From positions 3,105,001 through 3,169,000 of the forward strand of contig CP110972.1 in the NCBI GenBank assembly GCA_028869255.1: a DNA stretch of 64,000 nucleotides, written 5' to 3'. Each line of letters begins with the position of its first letter. The stretch's first letter is position 1. Shown in pieces: positions 17,994 to 26,202 of the stretch. The DNA is from Pseudomonas poae. Its GTDB lineage: Bacteria > Pseudomonadota > Gammaproteobacteria > Pseudomonadales > Pseudomonadaceae. The notes beneath the pieces are model-generated. The model had not been told where the DNA came from, searched no databases, and was given only the letters and a program-made list of their open reading frames with translations. A program made the translations under genes and the position numbers.

Positions 17994-18788
17994 ATGTCCA
18001 GAAACGGTCCTTTGGCCCTCGGTTTTCACGGTTTGGTGGTGCTGTTCATGATGGCGCCGCTGGTGGTGGTATGCCTGGTGGCCTTTACCCCGGAAAACAC
18101 CTTGAGCCTGCCCACATCGGGCTTCTCACTGCGCTGGTTTCGTGCGGTGTTCGAGCGTGCCGATTTTATCCAGGCGTTCTATAACAGCCTGATCCTGGCC
18201 TTTACCGCCGCGACCCTGGCCACGCTGATCGCGGTGCCGGCGGCCCTGGCGATCAGCCGCTATCCGTTCCCTGGGCGGAATTTTTTCAGCGCGTTGTTCT
18301 TGTCGCCGATCATCATCCCGCACCTGGTGCTGGGGGTGGCGATGCTGCGGTTGTTTGCGTTGATGGGCGTGAATGGCAGCTTCACCTGGTTGATGCTGGC
18401 GCACGTGGTGATCATCACGCCCTATGTGCTGCGCCTGGTGCTGGCGGCGGCCATCGGGATGGATCGCAGCGCGGAGCAGGCAGCGCAATCGCTGGGTGCC
18501 GGGCGCTTCACGCTGTTTCGGCAAATTACCCTGCCGATGATTTTGCCCGGTGTCGCCGGCGGCTGGCTGCTGGCATTTATCAACAGTTTCGATGAGGTAA
18601 CGCTGTCGATCTTCGTCAGCTCGCCGGCCACGCAAACCCTGCCGGTGCGCATGTACGTGTACGCCACCGAATCCATCGACCCGATGATGGCAGCGGTGTC
18701 AGCGCTGGTGATTGCACTGACGGCGGCAACCATGATTCTGCTCGACCGGGTCTACGGCCTGGACCGCGTGCTGGTGGGGAAACATTGA
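17994..18788 (+). CDS. ABC transporter permease (PotC type)
   Basis: A 264-residue partner permease with the EAA loop EQAAQSLGAGRFTLFRQITLP near 165 and about six helices. The stop at 18786-18788 overlaps by one base the ATG of the following ferredoxin-like gene, so transport and oxidation subunits are made together. It forms the heterodimeric channel with the preceding permease. Confidence 0.9.
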   Translation: MSRNGPLALGFHGLVVLFMMAPLVVVCLVAFTPENTLSLPTSGFSLRWFRAVFERADFIQAFYNSLILAFTAATLATLIAVPAALAISRYPFPGRNFFSALFLSPIIIPHLVLGVAMLRLFALMGVNGSFTWLMLAHVVIITPYVLRLVLAAAIGMDRSAEQAAQSLGAGRFTLFRQITLPMILPGVAGGWLLAFINSFDEVTLSIFVSSPATQTLPVRMYVYATESIDPMMAAVSALVIALTAATMILLDRVYGLDRVLVGKH

Positions 18789-19078
18789 TGGCCTTGTTCA
18801 AGCGATTGGCCGAAACCCGGCGCCCTGTCCTGGCCTTCACACTGGACGGGCAACCGGCCACCGGCTTGCTCGGCGACACCCTCTTGACCGCCGTGCTGAC
18901 CTGCGCCGACCACCTGCGCGGCAGCGACTTCAGCGCCGAGCGCCGCGCCGGTTTCTGCCTGATGGGCGCGTGCCAGGATTGCTGGGTACGGCTGGCCGAT
19001 GGGCGCCGCGTGCGCGCCTGTTCGACGCTGCTGGAAGAAGGCCAGGCAATCAGCCGCGATCCGGGGCGCCAGCCATGA
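18788..19078 (+). CDS. [2Fe-2S] ferredoxin-like subunit of an amine dehydrogenase
   Basis: A 96-residue protein resembling HcnA and the small subunit of opine oxidase and D-hydroxyproline dehydrogenase. Cysteines in GFCLMGACQDCWV (residues ~57-65) and a later RACST supply the four ligands of a [2Fe-2S] cluster. It overlaps the permease before it and the flavoprotein gene after it (ATGA). It probably passes electrons within a three-subunit flavoenzyme built with the next two products. Confidence 0.85.
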   Translation: MALFKRLAETRRPVLAFTLDGQPATGLLGDTLLTAVLTCADHLRGSDFSAERRAGFCLMGACQDCWVRLADGRRVRACSTLLEEGQAISRDPGRQP

Positions 19079-20418
19079 AACCGATCGTGATTGTAGGCGC
19101 TGGCCCGGCGGGCATCAGCGCGGCACGCACCCTGCTCGACCACGGCATCAAAGCCTGCCTGGTGGATGAAAGCCTGCGTGGTGGCGGGCAGATTTACCGG
19201 CGCCAACCGGCGAATTTCCAGCGCTCGGCAGAGCAGCTTTACGGTTTTGAAGCGGGCAAGGCTGAAGCGGTGCACCGAACAATGGATGAGCTGGCGCCCT
19301 TGATCGATTACCGACCGCAAACCCTGGTATGGAATGCCGAGGACGCTCGCCTGGATATGCTCAACAATGGCCGCGCCGAAAGCGTCGAGTACTCCCGACT
19401 GATCGTGGCCACCGGCGCCACCGACCGTATCCTGCCGGTGCCCGGCTGGACCCTGCCCGGGGTCTACAGCCTGGGCGCGGCGCAAATCGCCTTGAAGTAT
19501 CAGGGTTGTGCAATCGGTGAGCGGGTGGCGTTTTGCGGCAGCGGGCCATTGCTGTATCTGGTGGCTTACCAATACGCCAAGGCCGGGGCCAAGGTGGTGG
19601 CGGTGCTCGACAGTGCGCCGTTCAGCGCGCAGTGCCGCGCATTGCCGGCGCTGCTTGGGCAGCCGGCGACCTTGGCCAAGGGCTTGTATTACCGCGCCTG
19701 GCTGACCGCCCATGGCGTGCCCGTGCATCAGGGCGTAACCCTCCAACAGATTGACGGCGAGCAACGCGTGAGTGGGATTCGCTGGGGCAAACAAACACTT
19801 GAATGCGACGCCGTGGCCTTCGCCCACGCCTTGCGCAGCGAGACGCAACTGGCGGATTTGCTCGGCTGCGAGTTTGCCTGGAACCCCTTGAACCGTGCCT
19901 GGTTGCCGCAACGTGACACGGCCGGGCGCAGCAGCGTGAATGGGGTGTACCTGGCGGGCGACGGGGCCGGGATCATGGGTGCCGATGCCGCTCAGATGGC
20001 CGGTGAACGTGCCGCGTTGGCGGTGTTGGAAGATTCAGGCATTGCCATCGACCCGCGTCGCCCGCCAGCGCTTGAACAACAACTGGCAGGCATCCAGCGC
20101 TTTCGCCACGGCCTGGAAACAGCCTTCCCCTTTCCCGAACAGTGGGCAGCGCAGGCACCGGATGGGTTGATAGTGTGCCGCTGCGAAGAAGTCAGTGCCG
20201 GTGATATCCGCACTGTAGTGGATGAAGGCCACTGGGAAATCAACCGGGTCAAAGCCCATTGCCGCGTCGGCATGGGGCGCTGCCAGGGCCGTATGTGCGG
20301 GCTGGCGGCCGCGGAGATTGTGGCCGAACGCAGTGGGCGCGCGGTTGAAAACGTCGGCCGCCTGCGTGGCCAGGCACCGATCAAGCCGCTGCCGTTTGGT
20401 GTGGAGCTGCAGCCATGA
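19075..20418 (+). CDS. FAD/NAD(P)-binding oxidoreductase subunit (HcnB/OoxA-like)
   Basis: A 447-residue flavoprotein with N-terminal dinucleotide fold IVGAGPAGISAARTLLDHG (residues 4-22) and a second GSGPLLYLVAYQYAKAGA near 155. The C-terminal cysteines VCRCEEVSAGDI and CRVGMGRCQGRMCG form a BFD-like [2Fe-2S] motif. The layout matches the large subunit of HcnB, opine oxidase or D-hydroxyproline dehydrogenase. The ATG at 19075 overlaps the previous stop by four bases. A longer frame opening inside the ferredoxin gene is not credible. Confidence 0.88.
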   Translation: MKPIVIVGAGPAGISAARTLLDHGIKACLVDESLRGGGQIYRRQPANFQRSAEQLYGFEAGKAEAVHRTMDELAPLIDYRPQTLVWNAEDARLDMLNNGRAESVEYSRLIVATGATDRILPVPGWTLPGVYSLGAAQIALKYQGCAIGERVAFCGSGPLLYLVAYQYAKAGAKVVAVLDSAPFSAQCRALPALLGQPATLAKGLYYRAWLTAHGVPVHQGVTLQQIDGEQRVSGIRWGKQTLECDAVAFAHALRSETQLADLLGCEFAWNPLNRAWLPQRDTAGRSSVNGVYLAGDGAGIMGADAAQMAGERAALAVLEDSGIAIDPRRPPALEQQLAGIQRFRHGLETAFPFPEQWAAQAPDGLIVCRCEEVSAGDIRTVVDEGHWEINRVKAHCRVGMGRCQGRMCGLAAAEIVAERSGRAVENVGRLRGQAPIKPLPFGVELQP

Positions 20419-21512
20419 TCGACGTCATCGTACTGGGCGGTGGGATTGTCGGCGCGTCGGCAGCCTTGATGCTCGCGCACAAAGGTCAGCGCGTGGCCTT
20501 GGTGGAGCGAGATTTTTGTGGCTCGCATTCCAGCGGGGTGAACTATGGCGGCGTACGGCGCCAGGGGCGGCCTTTGCATCAATTGCCGTTGTCGCAGAGG
20601 GCTCATCAGCTGTGGGCCGATTTGCCGGGTTTGATCGGCATCGACGGCGAATATGTGCGCTCCGGGCATCTGAAACTGGCGCGCAGCCCTGCGGATTTCG
20701 CCGCGTTACAGGCGTATGCCGAACACACTCGCGGCTTTGGCCTGGGCTTGCAGTTGCTCGACTACGCCGAGCTGCGTGCACGCTTCCCTTGGGTTGGCGA
20801 TATCGCCGTGGGCGCCTCGCTATGCCCTGAAGACGGGCATGCCAACCCGCGCCTGGTGTCACCCGCCTTCGCCCGCGCCGCGCAGCGCCTTGGCGCGTCG
20901 GTGTACGAGCAGGCGGAGGTGATTCGCATCGAACATGACGGGCGCGATTTCCAGGTGCACTGCGCCAACGGCCTGCACCTGCAAGCGCCGTGGCTGCTGA
21001 ACTGTGCCGGCGCCTGGGCCGGCAACGTTGCCGCGCAGTTTGGCGAACCGGTGCCGATCACCTCGGCGCACCCGGCGATGCTGGTCACCGAGCCGCTGCC
21101 GCGGGTGATGAACGTGAGCACCGGCGTCGAAGGCGGCGGGATCTATGCGCGCCAGGTGGCCCGGGGCAATTGCATCCTCGGCGGCGGTCGCGGGTTTGCC
21201 CTTGGCCCGCTGACGGCGCGTCCGGGCCAGGTGGCGGTGTTGGAGATTCTGCGCAATGCCGGCGAGTTGTACCCGTTTCTCAAGGGCGCCCAGGCGATTC
21301 GCACCTGGAGCGGCACCGAAGGTTATCTACCCGATCATGAACCGGTGATCGGCCCCAGCAGCACCCAACCTGGCCTGCTCCACGGTTTCGGCTTTGCCGG
21401 CGCCGGGTTCCAGCTCGGTCCAGCCGTCGGTGAGGCCCTGGCAGAGATGGTCTGCGAAGGCGCCAGCCGCCAACCCATCGAAGCGTTTTCCATCCGTCGT
21501 TTCCAAGCCTGA
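20415..21512 (+). CDS. FAD-dependent D-amino-acid/opine oxidase subunit (HcnC/OoxB-like)
   Basis: The catalytic-type subunit, 365 residues. The N-terminal DVIVLGGGIVGASAALMLAH binds FAD. A C-terminal GFAGAGFQLGPAVGEALAEM closes the DAO fold. The Ser-Ser-Gly motif HSSGVNYGGVR near 35-45 is typical of the glycine/sarcosine/D-amino-acid oxidase group. It overlaps the previous gene by four bases. Candidate substrates are opines, secondary amines or D-imino acids brought in by the co-encoded ABC importer. Confidence 0.88.
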   Translation: MIDVIVLGGGIVGASAALMLAHKGQRVALVERDFCGSHSSGVNYGGVRRQGRPLHQLPLSQRAHQLWADLPGLIGIDGEYVRSGHLKLARSPADFAALQAYAEHTRGFGLGLQLLDYAELRARFPWVGDIAVGASLCPEDGHANPRLVSPAFARAAQRLGASVYEQAEVIRIEHDGRDFQVHCANGLHLQAPWLLNCAGAWAGNVAAQFGEPVPITSAHPAMLVTEPLPRVMNVSTGVEGGGIYARQVARGNCILGGGRGFALGPLTARPGQVAVLEILRNAGELYPFLKGAQAIRTWSGTEGYLPDHEPVIGPSSTQPGLLHGFGFAGAGFQLGPAVGEALAEMVCEGASRQPIEAFSIRRFQA

Positions 21513-21526
21513 GAGGAAAAACATCC

Positions 21527-22558
21527 ATGAACCCACGTATTGCGCTGTCCTGCTTGTCCCTCGCCCTGCTCGCCTCAACGGCACACGCCGCGCCCACGCT
21601 GTACCTGGGCATGAACGGCGGCACCATGGAACGGGTGTACGCCGACAAGGTGCTGCCCGCCTTCGAGAAGGCCAATAACGTCAAGGTGGTGATCGTACCC
21701 GGCACCTCGTCGGACATTCTCGCCAAGGTCCAGGCCAACAAAGACAACCCGCAGATGCACGTGATGTTCCTCGACGACGGCATCATGTACCGCGCCATCT
21801 CCATGGGCCTGTGCGACAGGCTCACACCGAGCCCGACCCTGGAGCAGATCCCGGCCAAGGCCAGAATCAAGGATGAGGCCGTGGCGGTGACCCTGGGCGT
21901 TACCGGCCTGGGCTACAACGCCAAGATGTTCAAGGAAAAAGGCTGGGCCGCGCCGACCTCGTGGATGGACCTGGCCGACCCGCGCTTCAAGGACAAAGTG
22001 GTGTTCCAGTCCCTGGCCTCCTCCACTTTCGGCCTGCACGGCTTTTTGATGTTCAACCGCCTGCAGGGCGGCGATGAAACCAATGTGGAACCCGGCTTCA
22101 AAGCCTGGCCAAAAACCGTCGGCCCCAATGTGCTGGAATACATCGCCAGCTCGGCGAAAATCTCCGAGATGGTGCAAACCGATGAAGCCGCGATCTTCCC
22201 CCTGACCCCGACCCAGGTCGCCACGCAAAAACTGCTTGGCGTACCCATGGAGTACGCGCAACCCAAGGAGGGCGCGGTGGTGCTGAACGTGGCCGAATGC
22301 GTGATCGCCCGCAACGACCAGCCGGAGCTGGCGCAGAAGCTCGCAGCGTTTTTGCTGACCGCCGAGGCCCAGGCACCGGCGCTGGAAGACGGTGACCAGA
22401 TCCCGTCGAACCCGACCACCCCGACCACCGACAAAACCCGTGCGCGGGTGGAGGCCATGCAGGGCTACTTGCAGACGGCGATTTCGATTGATTGGGACCA
22501 GGTCAACCAGGCGCGTCCGGAGTGGAACGCGCGGTGGAGCCGGTCGATCGAGCGTTGA
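21527..22558 (+). CDS. periplasmic substrate-binding protein (PotD type)
   Basis: A 343-residue secreted protein: signal peptide MNPRIALSCLSLALLASTAHA, then a type II binding fold (LGMNGGTMERVYADKVLPAF, VTGLGYNAKMFKEKGW) as in PotD-like proteins. It is the last gene of the operon, with GAGAGGAAAA before the ATG. It delivers substrate to the PotABC-like importer. The operon order of importer, dehydrogenase and binding protein suggests uptake and first oxidation of one compound. Confidence 0.88.
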   Translation: MNPRIALSCLSLALLASTAHAAPTLYLGMNGGTMERVYADKVLPAFEKANNVKVVIVPGTSSDILAKVQANKDNPQMHVMFLDDGIMYRAISMGLCDRLTPSPTLEQIPAKARIKDEAVAVTLGVTGLGYNAKMFKEKGWAAPTSWMDLADPRFKDKVVFQSLASSTFGLHGFLMFNRLQGGDETNVEPGFKAWPKTVGPNVLEYIASSAKISEMVQTDEAAIFPLTPTQVATQKLLGVPMEYAQPKEGAVVLNVAECVIARNDQPELAQKLAAFLLTAEAQAPALEDGDQIPSNPTTPTTDKTRARVEAMQGYLQTAISIDWDQVNQARPEWNARWSRSIER

Positions 22559-23374
22559 TCAAACAGGCACAATCGGCAGCGCACGTTTGTGCGCTGTCTT
22601 GCCGTACGCCCCCTCAACAAGCGCCCTGACCCGCTCACTCACTGGCTTGCCCATCAGGTAGGCGTCGATCTCTTCGTACGTGCACGTGTAGGCGTGCTCG
22701 TCCAGCTTGCCCGGCGCCAGCTCTTCCAGGTCGGCGGTGGGTGGCTTGCGTACCAGGTGTTCCGGAGCGCCGAGAGCACTTGCGAGTAGCCTCACCTGAG
22801 TCTTGGTCAGCCCCGACAGCGGTGCCAGGTCGCAGGCACCATCACCGAATTTAGTGAAGAAGCCCATCAACGCTTCGGCGCCATGGTCGGTGCCCACCAC
22901 CAAGCCGTGATGCAGGTTGGCCACGGCGTACTGGGCGATCATCCGTGTGCGGGCCTTGACGTTGCCCTTGATGAAATCCACATGGGCGGCGCTGGCTTCG
23001 GTGGCGGTGAGGCTGGCCATCAGGCCGTCGACGCTGGCGGCGATATTCAGGGTGTCGATGTGGTCCGGGGTGATGAAGCCCAGGGAGGCCTGGGCGTCAC
23101 TTTCATCGGCCTGGGTTTTATAGGGCAGGCGCATGGCGATAAAACGTGCCGCGTAGCCTTCGCTGCGCAATTGCTCTACTGCCAGCTGGCATAGCCGGCC
23201 CGCCGTCAGGGAGTCCACACCGCCGCTGATGCCCAGCACCAGCGCCTGGCAGCCTGAGCTGCGCAAGGTGGTTTTGATGAAGTCGATGCGCCGTTGGATT
23301 TCCCTGGCTTCACCGCCCTTGACCAGTTGCCGATCGATATTCAGTTCCTGCGCGATACGATCTTGAGTTTGCAT
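22559..23374 (-). CDS. nadE: NH3-dependent NAD+ synthetase NadE
   Basis: Converts nicotinate adenine dinucleotide, ATP and ammonia to NAD+ (EC 6.3.1.5 type). The 271-residue protein starts MQTQDRIAQELN. It has the PP-loop LGISGGVDSLTAG near 46, VGTDHGAEALMGFFTKFGDG and KPPTADLEEL, all NadE landmarks. It lacks the glutaminase domain, so it uses free ammonia. The frame remains open upstream without a stop into the C-terminal coding part of pncB. The two salvage genes are thus tightly linked, but the ATG at about 23374 fits the family. Confidence 0.92.
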   Translation of the reverse strand: MQTQDRIAQELNIDRQLVKGGEAREIQRRIDFIKTTLRSSGCQALVLGISGGVDSLTAGRLCQLAVEQLRSEGYAARFIAMRLPYKTQADESDAQASLGFITPDHIDTLNIAASVDGLMASLTATEASAAHVDFIKGNVKARTRMIAQYAVANLHHGLVVGTDHGAEALMGFFTKFGDGACDLAPLSGLTKTQVRLLASALGAPEHLVRKPPTADLEELAPGKLDEHAYTCTYEEIDAYLMGKPVSERVRALVEGAYGKTAHKRALPIVPV

Positions 23375-24621
23375 ATCACACCTCTTTGTTGCCGACATTG
23401 ATGTGTGGGAGCAAGCCCCTCCCACAGAAAATACTTGCGCCGCATACTGCAAAAACGAGGCGTCTTCGCAGACGTTCTTCACCGGGTCATCCGAAAACTT
23501 CACCACCGGCTCACCGTGTACCCGCACCAGTTTCATCACGATGCTCAGCGGCTCCACCCCTCCACGTCACAGGCCAGGCTGGTACCCATGCCGAAGCCGA
23601 ACCTGGCCTTGCCGCGCACGTGCCGCAGGATCGGCAGGCATTTTTCGAAGTTCAGCCCGTCGGAGAACATCAGGTCCTTGGTCATCGGGTCGATACCCAA
23701 TTCTTTGTAGCGGGCCAGCACCTTGTCCGCCCAGACGATCGGGTCACCGGAATCCTGGCGCAGGCCGTCGTAGAGTTTGGCGAAGTACAGGTCGAAGTCC
23801 TTGAGGAAAAAGTCGGTGCTGATGCAGTCGGTCAGGGCAATGCCCAGGCGCCCACGGTATTCACGCACCCAGTTTTCCAGCGCGGCGTTCTGGCTTTCGC
23901 GCAGGCGGCCCAGTTGCTGGTGCACCATCAGCCATTGGTGGGCCATGGTGCCGATCAGCGGCAGGTCGAACTCGTAGGCCAGGTGCGCATTGCTGGTGCC
24001 GACGAACTGGCCCGGGAAGTCGCGGCGCATGATGTCCACCACTTCGCGCTGGGCCTTGAATGACAAGCGCCGGCGGGTGGAAAAGTCCGAAACGCGCAGC
24101 TCGGCCAGTTCATCGCGGCTGAGGTTTTTTTGCAGCCAGTCGAACTTCTGGTAGAGCTTGCGGGTGACGTCTTCCAGGGTCACGTCAGGGTATTTATCGC
24201 GGTTGCGCAACTCGCTGACCAGCGCCAGCACCGGCTGTTCAAACATGATGCAGTGCAGCATCGGGCCGACCACGCGGATGTTCAACTGGCCGTCGACTTG
24301 GCTGACATGGATATAGCGCAGGTTGAAGCGGAATAGGCCGAGAAAGCGCTCGTAATCCGGGGTCAGGTATTCGCGAAAACGCGGATTGAACAGAAAGCGC
24401 AACTCGCCTTCACGCATTTGCAGGCCGGCCATTTTCTCAAGCTCGGTGCGCAATTCGGGGATCAAGTGGCCGAGCGTTTCCTTCGAGCGGACGATGAAGT
24501 TGTATTCCACATCCACATTCGGGTGCTGGTGCAACACCGCCTGCATCATGGTGAACGTGTAGTAATCGGTGTCGAGCAAGCCCTGGATCACCGGGGATTC
24601 GTAGTCGTAGGCACTTTCCAT
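23375..24621 (-). pseudogene. pncB: nicotinate phosphoribosyltransferase PncB, frameshifted near the 3' end
   Basis: Makes nicotinate mononucleotide from nicotinate (EC 6.3.4.21). From the ATG at 24621 the frame gives MESAYDYESPVIQGLLDTDY and FVGTSNAHLAYEFDLPLIGT through GFGMGTSLACDVEG. It then hits a premature stop (WSR). The true C-terminus (VEPLSIVMKLVRVHGEPVV to LQYAAQVFSV) continues in the frame shared with nadE. Adding one base to a run of four C (23557-23560) restores a protein of about 400 residues, the normal size. The right-hand gene border is uncertain because the restored frame runs on towards nadE. Confidence 0.85.
23402..23424. repeat. short REP-like hairpin between pncB and nadE
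   Basis: TGTGGGAGCAAGCCCCTCCCACA-type palindrome: one compact hairpin rather than a full REPIN. It lies where the pncB stop is expected, and an indel here would also change whether pncB and nadE read as one frame. Confidence 0.7.
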
Positions 24622-24632
24622 GGTGGATCTCC

Positions 24633-25280
24633 TTAACGCGTGGCCATCGCGGCCAGTTCTTCGCGGGTGCGGCTGATGCCGGCACCGGCCTTGAGCAACT
24701 CGTTGACGGCCTGCACGCCGCCCTCCTCGCTGATACCGCGACACGCCGGCAGGTGCAGGACCACCTCCAGGCCGGCCTTGAGCAGTTGCAAGGCGGTGGT
24801 CTTGACGCAGTAGTCCAGGGCCAGGCCGCCGACGATCACGCGGCTCACGCGCTGGGCTTTCAGGTACTCGATCACGCCGGTGGACAGTTTGTCGTGCAGG
24901 TCGTGGTAGCAGGCACCGTAGGGGTGCAGGTCCGGCTCGACGCCTTTCCAGATGAAGTAGTCGTAGTCATAGGGCGTGGGCAGTTCGTCGAGCAAGGTGA
25001 AGCCCTCGGTGCCCGGCACGCAGTGGCTGACCCAGGTGACATCGGCATGGGCCAGGCCGGTGGGTTGCAGCATGTCGCTGTGCTGCGCGACCACCCAGGG
25101 TGCATGCGGGGTGTGCGCATCCTTGCTGCCGACGCGATGGCCGGCGAGGCTGGCCATGTAGTTGAGTTCGGCACCAATCTGGTCACCGCCGACCACCGGC
25201 AACTCGTTGGGGCACAGCGGCGTGAAGCTCTTCTGGGCATCGACGTCGAATGAAGCAATGGCGGTGTTCGCGAGGGTCAT
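24633..25280 (-). CDS. pncA: nicotinamidase PncA-like isochorismatase-family hydrolase
   Basis: Deamidates nicotinamide to nicotinate for PncB. The 215-residue protein starts MTLANTAIASFDVDAQKSFTP. It has the family Asp in DVDAQKSF, the Lys in IWKGVEPDLHPYG, the cis-peptide region VGGLALDYCVKTTALQLL with the catalytic Cys near 160, and metal-binding His in SKDAHTPHAPW. AGGAGAG lies ahead of the ATG at 25280. It stands 12 bp before pncB and diverges from the Nudix regulator across a 146-bp gap containing two operator-like sites. Confidence 0.9.
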   Translation of the reverse strand: MTLANTAIASFDVDAQKSFTPLCPNELPVVGGDQIGAELNYMASLAGHRVGSKDAHTPHAPWVVAQHSDMLQPTGLAHADVTWVSHCVPGTEGFTLLDELPTPYDYDYFIWKGVEPDLHPYGACYHDLHDKLSTGVIEYLKAQRVSRVIVGGLALDYCVKTTALQLLKAGLEVVLHLPACRGISEEGGVQAVNELLKAGAGISRTREELAAMATR

Positions 25281-25306
25281 GGCAGCTCTCCTGTGGCCTG
25301 GAAACA

Positions 25307-25327
25307 AAAGTACACGTCATGTACTTT
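25307..25327. promoter_or_regulatory. palindromic operator upstream of pncA (NrtR-type site)
   Basis: A perfect inverted repeat, AAAGTACA-CGTCA-TGTACTTT (8-5-8), in the pncA/nrtR divergent promoter. Its minus strand carries GTACATGACGTGTAC, matching the second site 37 bp away. Confidence 0.6.
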
Positions 25328-25362
25328 CATTGCAACAAACATTTGGTTATCTATACTGAACC

Positions 25363-25378
25363 CGGTACATGACATATC
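25363..25378. promoter_or_regulatory. second operator copy close to nrtR
   Basis: GGTACATGACATATC, sharing GTACATGAC-R-T-R-T with the palindrome at 25307-25327. It lies about 50 bp before the Nudix regulator start, suggesting autoregulation. Confidence 0.5.
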
Positions 25379-25426
25379 TGTTTGATCCGTTAGACTGTGC
25401 CCCACCGCTGTTCAGAAGGACGTCAC

Positions 25427-26119
25427 ATGCCCCTTAGCCCCTACCTCCATACCGTCGACCTGTGCGTCGTGTTTTACTGCCGCATGTCCGGGGAACTGAA
25501 ACTGCTGCTGAACCAGCGCGAAGCCGAGCCATTCGCCGGGCATTGGGCGCTGCCGGGGGTAGTGGTGAACGGCGGCGTGCAAGATCTGAGCCTCAAGGAT
25601 GCCGTGGAACGCCTGCGCGCCAGTGACAAGGTCGGCCTGGAGCTGGCCTGGAGCGAGCAAGTCGGCACGGTGGGGGATGCGTTTCGCGACCCGCGATGCT
25701 GGTCGTCGTCCACGTACTACCTGGCGCTCGTCGCGGATGAGGTGAGCCTGGGCGAGCATCAGCGCTGGTTTTCGCTCAAGGCGGTGGCAGACGGCACTAC
25801 CCGGTTGCCGTTCGATCACAACCTGATCGTGGCAGCGGTACAGGAACGGCTGTTTTCCAAGTCGCTGTACAGCAACTTGCCGCTGATGTTTCTGGGCAAT
25901 GAGTTCAGCGCGCCGGAGGCGACCACGATCTTTTCTCTGGTACTGGAGCGGCCGGTGCTCAAGACCAGTATTCGCCAGCGCTTGCTGAAGCTGACTGAGG
26001 CGGGGTATCTGCGCGAGACGGGGCGCAAGAAGCAGGGCGAGGGCGGCAGGCCCCAGGCGACGGTGCAGAACCTGAAGCCTGGGGAGATTTACTTCTTTGA
26101 TCGCAGTTTTGCCGAGTAG
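25427..26119 (+). CDS. nrtR: NrtR-like Nudix-related regulator of NAD metabolism
   Basis: A 230-residue protein with an N-terminal Nudix-like domain (VDLCVVFYCRMSGELKLLLN, AGHWALPGVVV) in which the catalytic Nudix box is degenerate, and a C-terminal winged helix (TIFSLVLERPVLKTSIRQRL, YLRETGRKKQGEGGRPQ). This is the NrtR layout, in which ADP-ribose binding relieves repression of NAD salvage genes. ATG at 25427 follows AGAAGGA. Divergence from pncA-pncB-nadE and the palindromes between them support the assignment. Confidence 0.85.
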   Translation: MPLSPYLHTVDLCVVFYCRMSGELKLLLNQREAEPFAGHWALPGVVVNGGVQDLSLKDAVERLRASDKVGLELAWSEQVGTVGDAFRDPRCWSSSTYYLALVADEVSLGEHQRWFSLKAVADGTTRLPFDHNLIVAAVQERLFSKSLYSNLPLMFLGNEFSAPEATTIFSLVLERPVLKTSIRQRLLKLTEAGYLRETGRKKQGEGGRPQATVQNLKPGEIYFFDRSFAE

Positions 26120-26148
26120 CCTTGATCTAAAGAACAAGGAAGTTCAAC

Positions 26149-26176
26149 TGTGGGAGCTGGCTTGCCTGCTCCCACA
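26149..26176. repeat. collapsed REP hairpin
   Basis: TGTGGGAGCTGGCTTGC followed directly by CTGCTCCCACA, a REPIN that has lost its central spacer. It lies between the convergent nrtR and SDR genes. Confidence 0.75.
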
Positions 26177-26202
26177 CTGGATCTCCTTTGTCTGAATTGG
26201 CT

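Noticed and set aside
18785..22558. hcnABC hydrogen cyanide synthase
   Set aside because: The subunits are similar in layout, but fusion with an ABC importer operon and an IclR regulator fits an amine/opine dehydrogenase better; no ANR-type context was seen.
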